Below are positions 1 to 5,621 of a DNA stretch of 21,222 bases, piece by piece. Both the position numbers and the translations under genes were made by a program. This DNA is from Phycisphaerales bacterium UBA2396 (GTDB taxonomy: Bacteria > Planctomycetota > Phycisphaerae > Phycisphaerales > UBA1924). The stretch lies in contig DDSG01000119.1 of assembly GCA_002343325.1 (NCBI GenBank), positions 1 through 21,222 of the forward strand. Direction: 5' to 3'. The notes beneath the pieces are model-generated. The model made no database searches and had not been told where the DNA came from. It saw only the letters and a program-made list of their open reading frames with translations. Each line of letters starts with the position of its first letter. Positions within the stretch are counted from its first letter, which is position 1.

Positions 1-54
1 CCCCCCCAGCACGCCCCCCCCCCCCCCCGCTTCTCCTGGCCCCCCCCCCCCCCC
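1..54. repeat. Poly-C low-complexity runs at the window edge (probable assembly artefact)
   Basis: Three long cytosine runs, separated by only a few other bases, fill the first 54 positions. Nothing similar occurs elsewhere in the window. In the downstream reading frame they would encode mostly proline. Two-colour Illumina instruments report absent signal as G, so reads running past their template end in poly-G, which appears as poly-C on the opposite strand at a contig end. I read this as an artefact rather than genomic sequence. Coding continuity upstream of about position 55 should not be trusted. Confidence 0.7.
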
Positions 55-345
55 GAAAAACGAAAAGCCGGCGTCGTCATCGCCGCCCGCCTCGCCGACG
101 ACAACACCATCACCATCGAAGACTCCACCACCGCCTCTTCCGTCACCATCCTCCTCAGCGACCAGCGCACCAACCTCGACCAGCCCGTCCGCGTCACCTG
201 GGCCGGCCAGACCATCACGACCACGCCCGTGCGCACGATCGCGAACCTCGCCCGCTCGCTCGATGAGCGACCCAACGCCCCTCGCCTCTTTCCCGCGCGA
301 ATCACTGTGACAAAGCCCGCCGAGCCGCCGAAAAACAATCCATGA
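55..345 (+). CDS. C-terminal fragment of a probable secreted alpha/beta-hydrolase-type protein (5' end missing)
   Basis: An open frame enters from the left edge and ends at the TGA at 343-345. About 96 residues are readable after the poly-C runs. The segment has a beta-rich module (NTITIEDSTTASSVTILLSD, then LDQPVRVTWAGQ) followed by a helix (RTIANLARSLDERPNAPRLF). I recall this layout, a 'DLDKPV.V...G' strand followed by a TLA..L.ERGD.....A.V segment, at the C-terminus of planctomycete secreted alpha/beta hydrolases and depolymerase-like proteins. The catalytic part is not in the window, so the assignment rests on this tail alone. The stop overlaps the next start (ATGA), so the two genes are probably translationally coupled. 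Confidence 0.5.
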   Translation, partial: EKRKAGVVIAARLADDNTITIEDSTTASSVTILLSDQRTNLDQPVRVTWAGQTITTTPVRTIANLARSLDERPNAPRLFPARITVTKPAEPPKNNP

Positions 346-1607
346 CCCGCTGGATCGAGCGAGCAGGCCTCATCCTCCTCCTCTTCGCCGCCCTCCTCTG
401 CCTCTGGGCCGTCCTGCGCGCTCTCCGCGCCGCACGAAACCCCCTCCACACCTGCCCGGGCTCCCGATCCTCCCTCTTCAGCCCCTTCCGCCTCCTCCTC
501 GCCTCACGCTGCGGCTACGACCTCGCCGCCCTCCGATCCTCACACGGCACTCGCACCTGCCCCGAGTGCGGCACCGTTTCCCTCGACGCAATCTCCCCTC
601 AACGACCCCTCCCTCGCCTCCTCCACGCCGCCCTCGGCGGGGGAAACTGGGCCGGCTCACGCCCGCGCCTCATCCCCCTCGCCATCGCGTTCACCGCGCT
701 CGGCCTCGCCGCCCACAACGTCCGCACCCTCCGCCAGGCCCGCTGGGCACCCTACGCCCCAACCCCGGTCCTTCTCGCCATCGCCGACGCCTTCCCACAA
801 CACACCCCAGGCCGCATCCTCGACGAACTCGCCGACCGCGCCGGCTCACGCTGGTGGCCCCTTAACCACTGGCTCAATGCCATCGCCATCGAGTCCCTCG
901 GCAACGACACACGCCGGTACAACGCCTCCTGGGCCCGAGGTGTCCTCGCCGCCGATTACCCCGCGTCCGCCCCCGCGCTCCACGCCGCTCTCCGCGACCC
1001 GGACTACCAACGCCGCCAGCTCGCCGCCCTTCTCCTCGCCCACCGCGATCCACTCAGCCCGCCCACCGACGCCCAACTCGACGCCGCCGTTGAAGGCCTC
1101 GCCGACGACCGCCTCCGCTCCGTCGGCACCGACCTCATCACCAACGAACGCCTCCACGCCGCCTTTCTCCTCCGCCACGCCGCCCGCGCCGTCCCCCGCC
1201 TCCTCGCAGTCCTCGACTCCCCCGACGACCAGCAATCCCTCATCGCCGCCGCCGTCCTTTCCGCCGCGGGCCTCCACACCGAGCCCGCCGCCCGCACCCT
1301 CATCCGCCACCTCGCCGACAACACCCGCGACTACGACGCCCTCCGCGCCTTCCACGCCCTCTGGTACGCCGGGCCCCGAGTCCTGCCCATCCTCGAACGC
1401 GCCCTCGCCGCAGGCACCCTCGACGACCAGGCCGAACGTTCCGCCGAACTCCTCGCCCGCAAGCTCCGGGGTGAAGTCCTCTCGACCTCGCAAGCCAAAG
1501 CCCTCAACGCCATCTCCACCGTCACCCACGACCCCGCCAACGACCACACCTGGATCATCGACCTCTTCGAACCACCCCCCAGCCAACCCCCCGACGAACC
1601 CCTATAG
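342..1607 (+). CDS. Membrane-anchored zinc-ribbon and HEAT-repeat protein of unknown function
   Basis: This 421-residue protein starts at an ATG overlapping the preceding stop by four bases. Residues about 8-31 form a strongly hydrophobic N-terminal membrane segment. A zinc-ribbon-like piece follows, with RCGYDL near residue 57 and CPEC near 72-75. The first pair looks degenerate because the usual CxxCGYDL is reduced to one Cys directly before GYDL. A second hydrophobic stretch (LIPLAIAFTALGLAA) lies near residues 110-125. Residues about 195-390 are Ala/Leu/Arg-rich paired helices with recurring LAALLLAHRDP, AFLLRHAARAVPRLLAVLDS and HALWYAGPRVLPILERAL units, which read as HEAT/PBS-lyase-like repeats. 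Planctomycete genomes contain many such proteins without known function. It may act as a scaffold at the membrane, but no enzymatic motif is visible. Confidence 0.75.
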   Translation: MTRWIERAGLILLLFAALLCLWAVLRALRAARNPLHTCPGSRSSLFSPFRLLLASRCGYDLAALRSSHGTRTCPECGTVSLDAISPQRPLPRLLHAALGGGNWAGSRPRLIPLAIAFTALGLAAHNVRTLRQARWAPYAPTPVLLAIADAFPQHTPGRILDELADRAGSRWWPLNHWLNAIAIESLGNDTRRYNASWARGVLAADYPASAPALHAALRDPDYQRRQLAALLLAHRDPLSPPTDAQLDAAVEGLADDRLRSVGTDLITNERLHAAFLLRHAARAVPRLLAVLDSPDDQQSLIAAAVLSAAGLHTEPAARTLIRHLADNTRDYDALRAFHALWYAGPRVLPILERALAAGTLDDQAERSAELLARKLRGEVLSTSQAKALNAISTVTHDPANDHTWIIDLFEPPPSQPPDEPL

Positions 1608-1608
1608 T
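1603..1608 (+). promoter_or_regulatory. Possible -10 element (TATAGT) for aspS
   Basis: TATAGT overlaps the stop codon of the upstream gene and lies 27 nt before the aspS ATG. That would give a short leader carrying the ribosome-binding sequence AAAGGA at 1626-1631. No convincing -35 hexamer is visible at the expected spacing, so this is a weak call based on one hexamer. Confidence 0.3.
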
Positions 1609-1635
1609 CGCCCGCTTTTTCCACGAAAGGACCAC

Positions 1636-3483
1636 ATGCTCCGTCGATCGCACACCTGCGGCGAACTCCGTGAAGCCTCCATCGGCCAGACCGTCCGCCT
1701 CAATGGCTGGGTCAACGCCTACCGCGGCCACGGCACCGGCCTCGTCTTCATCGACCTCCGAGACCGTTTCGGCGTCACGCAGGTCGTCTTCGACGGCGCC
1801 TCGCTCCCGCCCGACACCCTCAACACCGCCGACCACCTCCGCAACGAGGACGTCATCGCCGTCGAAGGTCGCGTCCGCGCCCGCGTCGGCGGCGAGAACC
1901 CCAAGCTCCCCACCGGCAAAATCGAGATCGAGGTCACCGCTCTCGAAGTCCTCAACAAAACCGCCAACCCCCCCTTCCTCCCCGACGACACCGCCAGCGG
2001 CGGCAAGCTCGCCAACGAGGAGCTCCGCCTCCGCTACCGCTACCTCGACCTCCGCCGCCCCTCCATGCAGAAGGCCCTCGCCACACGCCACAAGGTCTAC
2101 CAGGTCACCCGCCGATACTTCGACGAAAACGGCTTCCTCGAAATCGAAACCCCCATCCTCTACAAGTCCACCCCCGAAGGCGCCCGCGAGTTCCTCGTCC
2201 CAAGCCGACACGTCGCCGGCTCCTGGTACGCACTCCCCCAGTCCCCCCAGCTCTTCAAGCAGATCCTCATGGTCGCCGGCTGCGACCGCTACATGCAGAT
2301 CTGCCGCTGCTTCCGCGACGAGGACCCACGCGCGGACCGTCAGGCCGAGTTCACCCAGATCGATCTCGAAATGTCCTTCGTCCGCCGCGACGACGTCGTC
2401 GCCATGATGGAAGGATTCGTCCGCCGCCTCTGGAAGGAAATGACCGGCTTCGACGTCCCCCCCATCCAGCGCATGTCCTACCGCGAGGCCATGGAACGCT
2501 TCGGCATCGACCGCCCCGACACCCGCTACGCCCTCGAAATCACCGACATCTCCGACCTCGCCGCCAAGAGCGACGTCGCCTTCTTCAAGGAAGCACTCGC
2601 CAAGGGCACCGACCGCCCCAAATTCAACAGCCTCCGCGGCGTCGTCAAGGCCATCCGCGTCCCCGGCGGCGCCGAGAAACTCACCCGCAAAATGACCGAC
2701 GGCTACAACGAGTTCGTCCGCGGCTTCGGCGCGGGCGGCTGCGCCGTCGTCAAGGTCAACGCCGCCGGTGAGTTCGAAACCGGCATCGCCAAGTTCCTCG
2801 CCCCCGTCAAGGACGAGCTCAAGGCCGCCCTCTCCCTCCAGCCCGGCGACACCGTCCTCTTCGTCGCCGATACCTACGCCGTCTGCACCAAGGCCCTGGG
2901 CGAACTCCGCCAGGTCGTCGCCCGCGACATGGGCGTCGTCCCCAAGCCCGGCTCCGAGGGCGGCCCCTGGAACTTCCTCATCGTCCTCGACTTCCCCATG
3001 TTCGAGAAGAACAAGGAAACCGGGAAGTGGGTCGCCATGCACCACCCCTTCACCGCACCGCGCGACGACCAGGCCGAGGCCTTCGTCGCCGCCGACGTCA
3101 ACGACGAAGTCACCATCGAGTCCATCGTCTCCGCCGGCTACGACATCGTCCTCAACGGCCAGGAAATCGCCGGCGGCAGCGTCCGCATCCACGACCCGCG
3201 CGTCCAGTCCAAGGTCTTCACTCTCCTCGGCCTCACCCCGGAGCAGGCCAAGGAAAAGTTCTCCTTCCTCCTCGAAGCACTCCAGTTCGGCGCCCCGCCG
3301 CACGCCGGCATCGCCTTCGGCCTCGACCGCCTCGTCATGAACTTCCTCGGCACCAGCAACATCCGCGACGTCATCGCCTTCCCCAAGACCCAGACCGGCC
3401 AGGACCTCATGACCGGCGCCCCAGGCCCCGTCACCGACGAACAGCTCAAGGACGTCCACGCCAAGGCCATCAGGCCGGGTTGA
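1636..3483 (+). CDS. aspS: Aspartyl-tRNA synthetase (bacterial type, probably non-discriminating)
   Basis: This cytoplasmic class II synthetase charges tRNA-Asp with aspartate using ATP. At 615 residues it is near the usual bacterial length (about 590). The N-terminal OB-fold anticodon domain covers about residues 1-110 (LNGWVNAYRGHG, VFIDLRD). Motif 2 is visible as FRDEDPRADRQAEFTQID from residue 226. The bacterial GAD insertion occupies roughly 300-430. Motif 3 is GIAFGLDRLVM from 558, followed by the family hallmark NIRDVIAFPKT. The ATG at 1636 was chosen because AAAGGA lies 4 bases upstream and the next residues match the family N-terminus; the frame is open far upstream only because of base composition. 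His32, in the anticodon-binding loop, matches the His seen in non-discriminating AspRS enzymes, where discriminating ones usually have Leu. This suggests mischarging of tRNA-Asn repaired by GatCAB, an inference. Confidence 0.97.
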   Translation: MLRRSHTCGELREASIGQTVRLNGWVNAYRGHGTGLVFIDLRDRFGVTQVVFDGASLPPDTLNTADHLRNEDVIAVEGRVRARVGGENPKLPTGKIEIEVTALEVLNKTANPPFLPDDTASGGKLANEELRLRYRYLDLRRPSMQKALATRHKVYQVTRRYFDENGFLEIETPILYKSTPEGAREFLVPSRHVAGSWYALPQSPQLFKQILMVAGCDRYMQICRCFRDEDPRADRQAEFTQIDLEMSFVRRDDVVAMMEGFVRRLWKEMTGFDVPPIQRMSYREAMERFGIDRPDTRYALEITDISDLAAKSDVAFFKEALAKGTDRPKFNSLRGVVKAIRVPGGAEKLTRKMTDGYNEFVRGFGAGGCAVVKVNAAGEFETGIAKFLAPVKDELKAALSLQPGDTVLFVADTYAVCTKALGELRQVVARDMGVVPKPGSEGGPWNFLIVLDFPMFEKNKETGKWVAMHHPFTAPRDDQAEAFVAADVNDEVTIESIVSAGYDIVLNGQEIAGGSVRIHDPRVQSKVFTLLGLTPEQAKEKFSFLLEALQFGAPPHAGIAFGLDRLVMNFLGTSNIRDVIAFPKTQTGQDLMTGAPGPVTDEQLKDVHAKAIRPG

Positions 3484-3489
3484 ACCTCG

Positions 3490-3984
3490 TTGAAACCCGA
3501 AGATGACAAGCTCGTCGAGACCATGGTAACTCGGTGTCTTCGGAACGCCGAGTTCATCAATGCGCACGCCGAAAAGAAAAGCTCACCGACAGAGGGTCCA
3601 TTTGAGATCACACAGCAGCTTGCCATGCTGATGGCGATGCTGTGTCTCTCCGAAAAGCTCCGGAAGAAAATCGCCAAGAAAGACCCGATCAAGCTTGAAG
3701 TAGCACAGGCTGAGGGATGGCCCGAGTTGTGTAGCTCAGATGTGAAGGACACTGTCACTCCGTTACTGTGGAGTGAACAAATCAACATGTTACGGCACGG
3801 CCTAGCCCACGGCAACATCAGACTCTTCGGCAACAAGAGCGGCGAGATTACCGACGTCGAAGTCTGGAACGTGCCGCCTTATCAGAAAATACGAACGTGG
3901 GGCACGAAGATTTCCGCAAACGAACTCATGGACATGATCCGCTTCATTGAGAAGCAACTCGGAAGGTCGGCCAGTTCCAGTTAA
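3490..3984 (+). CDS. HEPN-domain protein (pEK499_p136-like) with intact R-x4-H motif
   Basis: This 164-residue, mainly helical protein carries RHGLAH (R102-H107), the R-x4-6-H motif of HEPN domains, within MLRHGLAHGNIRLF. Flanking features (FEITQQLAMLMAML at 38-51, a strand DVEVWN near 122-127, then a helix ISANELMDMIRFIEKQL) match what I recall of the pEK499_p136 HEPN branch. HEPN proteins with this motif are often metal-independent ribonucleases in toxin-antitoxin, abortive-infection or CRISPR systems; others only bind nucleotides or RNA. No MNT nucleotidyltransferase partner is adjacent. The TTG start at 3490 keeps the first helix (DKLVETMVTRCLRNAEFI) whole, while an in-frame ATG at 3523 would cut into it; neither has a clear Shine-Dalgarno. 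Base composition is clearly less GC-rich than aspS 7 nt upstream, which suggests horizontal acquisition. No signal peptide is visible. Confidence 0.75.
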   Translation: MKPEDDKLVETMVTRCLRNAEFINAHAEKKSSPTEGPFEITQQLAMLMAMLCLSEKLRKKIAKKDPIKLEVAQAEGWPELCSSDVKDTVTPLLWSEQINMLRHGLAHGNIRLFGNKSGEITDVEVWNVPPYQKIRTWGTKISANELMDMIRFIEKQLGRSASSS

Positions 3985-4056
3985 TGCTTACCCTTCTGTC
4001 TCGGCTTGCTATATCGCCAATATCACGACCTGCCGTTTGAGCACCAGCCGATCGCG

Positions 4057-4086
4057 TTGCACACTAGAACGGCCAGATCTAGAACG
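4057..4086 (+). promoter_or_regulatory. Candidate promoter with embedded CTAGAACG direct repeat
   Basis: TTGCAC (4057-4062) and TAGAAC (4080-4085) are separated by 17 bases, the standard sigma-70 spacing, and lie upstream of the 90-residue membrane protein. The octamer CTAGAACG occurs twice, at 4064-4071 and 4079-4086, with 15 bases between repeat starts. The second copy covers the -10 position, so the pair could be an operator. Both the promoter and the operator role are inferred from sequence appearance only. Confidence 0.35.
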
Positions 4087-4117
4087 TTACCCGACCCTGA
4101 CGTTGGAGAGACCTCGT

Positions 4118-4390
4118 ATGAACGATCCAGAAGCACGCGGCAACTCCGCAGGTATTCCAAAATGCCCCCTCTGCTCATCCGTGCTCTTGCCGGGTAAGGG
4201 CAACCCTTCAGGTTCAACAACCGGAATCGGCTGCATTGTGATGCTCTTGGGCCTAGTACTTTGTGTTCTCGGTGGCCCCATTGGCCTGTTGATTGGTGTG
4301 CCCTTGATCCTTTACGGTGCCATCAGAGGTTCGAAGAGGGAGCGAGGCCTTCGATGCACGGGCTGCAAGCATTTCATCTTCACGAACTAG
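4118..4390 (+). CDS. Small membrane protein with CxxC knuckles flanking a hydrophobic core (LITAF-like layout)
   Basis: This 90-residue protein starts at the ATG at 4118, which has GGAGAG at 4105-4110 seven bases upstream; the frame is open further upstream but without signals. CPLC sits at residues 16-19. It is followed by about 34 almost uninterrupted hydrophobic residues (GIGCIVMLLGLVLCVLGGPI onward), a basic stretch (RGSKRER) and LRCTGCKHF near 78-86. The order CxxC, hydrophobic segment, CxxC resembles the LITAF/SIMPLE domain, in which the two halves form one zinc site at the membrane face, but the LITAF HxC before the second knuckle is not exact. It could instead be a split zinc ribbon with two transmembrane helices. 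It shares the AT-richer composition of the HEPN gene 133 bp upstream, which suggests they arrived together. Function unknown. Confidence 0.7.
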   Translation: MNDPEARGNSAGIPKCPLCSSVLLPGKGNPSGSTTGIGCIVMLLGLVLCVLGGPIGLLIGVPLILYGAIRGSKRERGLRCTGCKHFIFTN

Positions 4391-4520
4391 CCCCGCATTG
4401 GAGTCTGTTCATGCGCGCCCCTTGAGAGGTGACGCTGTCCGCGACTCCCAACGCCCTTCGCCACTCGAATCACCCATTCGTGCTGCGTGACGTCCTACGC
4501 CCCCCTCCCCCCCTCCCGCG

Positions 4521-4526
4521 TACCAT
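4521..4526 (+). promoter_or_regulatory. Candidate leaderless -10 element (TACCAT) of the alcohol dehydrogenase gene
   Basis: TACCAT is followed by six bases and then the ATG at 4533. A transcript starting about seven bases after a -10 element would begin at or next to the start codon. There is no Shine-Dalgarno sequence; the upstream bases are nearly all C. The same arrangement recurs before other genes in this window. No -35 hexamer is recognisable. Confidence 0.4.
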
Positions 4527-4532
4527 GCCCCC

Positions 4533-5621
4533 ATGACAACCACCACCGTCCCCACCAAGGCTTACGCCGCGTTCGCTCCCAGCATGCCCGTCATGCCCCA
4601 CTCCATCCCCCGACGGACGGTGGACTCCCGCGACCCCGCCAACACGGACGTCGCCATCGAGATCCTCTACTGCGGCGTCTGCCACAGCGACCTCCACTTC
4701 GCCCGAAACGAATGGGGCATGACCAACTTCCCCGTCGTTCCAGGCCATGAAATCCTCGGCCGCGTCACCGCCGTCGGCGGCGGCGTCTCCAAGTTCAAGG
4801 TCGGCGACCTCGCCGCCGTCGGTTGCCTCGTCGATTCCTGCCGCTCCTGCCCCTCCTGCTCCAGCGGCGAGGAACAGTTCTGCCACAAAGGACCCATCTT
4901 CTCCTACAACAGCCCCGACGCCAAGCTCGACGTGCCCGGAGCCGTCACCTTCGGCGGCTACAGCGAACGCATCGTCTGCGACGAGGCCTTCACCCTCAAA
5001 GTCCCAGCCAACCTCGACCCCGCCGGCGCCGCCCCGCTCCTCTGCGCCGGCATCACCACCTACTCACCCCTCCGCCGCTGGGGCGCGGGCCCCGGCAAGA
5101 AGGTCGGCATCGTCGGCCTCGGCGGCCTCGGGCACATGGGCGTCAAGTTCGCCAAGGCCTTCGGCGCTCAGACCTGCCTCTTCACCACCTCCGCCAAAAA
5201 GGCCGCCGACGCCAAACGCCTTGGCGCCGACCACACCATCGTCTCCACCGACCCCGCCCAGATGGCCGCACACGCCGGCACCTTCGACCTCATCGTCGAC
5301 ACCGTCTCCGCAGACCACGACCTCAACGCCTACCTCGCCCAGCTCAAGCTCGACGGCTCACTCGTCCTCGTCGGCGCACCCCCCGCACCGCAAGGCGTCA
5401 GCGTCTTCAGCCTCCTCATGCCCCGCCGACACCTCTCCGGGTCCCTCATCGGCGGCATCCGCCAGACCCAGGAAATGCTCGACTTCTGCGGCAAGCACAA
5501 CATCGTCAGCGACGTCGAGATCATCCCAATCCAGAAAATCAACGAGGCCTACGAACGCATGCTCAAGAGCGACGTCAAGTACCGCTTCGTCATCGACCTC
5601 GCCTCACTCCGCAACGGCTAA
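4533..5621 (+). CDS. yahK: Zinc-dependent NADP(H) alcohol/aldehyde dehydrogenase, YahK/cinnamyl-alcohol-dehydrogenase type
   Basis: This 362-residue cytoplasmic enzyme is predicted to interconvert aldehydes and primary alcohols with NADP(H). It is a full-length medium-chain dehydrogenase. The catalytic zinc ligands are Cys47 (in YCGVCHSDLH), His72 (PGHE) and Cys171 (LLCAGITTYSPL). The structural zinc is bound by Cys103, Cys106, Cys109 and Cys117. The Rossmann motif GLGGLGHMG begins at residue 195. The segment FTTSAKK after the second strand has the Ser typical of NADP(H) preference in the CAD branch. Similarity to E. coli YahK runs end to end, including PGKKVG and the C-terminal EAYERMLKSDVKYRFVID. 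Physiological substrate unknown; detoxifying reduction of small aldehydes is plausible. Its TAA overlaps the stop of the convergent peptidase gene by four bases, leaving no room for a dedicated terminator between them. Confidence 0.95.
   Translation: MTTTTVPTKAYAAFAPSMPVMPHSIPRRTVDSRDPANTDVAIEILYCGVCHSDLHFARNEWGMTNFPVVPGHEILGRVTAVGGGVSKFKVGDLAAVGCLVDSCRSCPSCSSGEEQFCHKGPIFSYNSPDAKLDVPGAVTFGGYSERIVCDEAFTLKVPANLDPAGAAPLLCAGITTYSPLRRWGAGPGKKVGIVGLGGLGHMGVKFAKAFGAQTCLFTTSAKKAADAKRLGADHTIVSTDPAQMAAHAGTFDLIVDTVSADHDLNAYLAQLKLDGSLVLVGAPPAPQGVSVFSLLMPRRHLSGSLIGGIRQTQEMLDFCGKHNIVSDVEIIPIQKINEAYERMLKSDVKYRFVIDLASLRNG

Noticed and set aside
877..1635. Upstream extension of the aspS frame
   Set aside because: The extension overlaps the HEAT-repeat gene in another frame and is low complexity. 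The AspRS family N-terminus and an AAAGGA site both place the start at 1636.
3947..4117. Upstream extension of the small CxxC membrane protein
   Set aside because: It overlaps the end of the HEPN gene and has no ribosome-binding site. The ATG at 4118 has GGAGAG at proper spacing.
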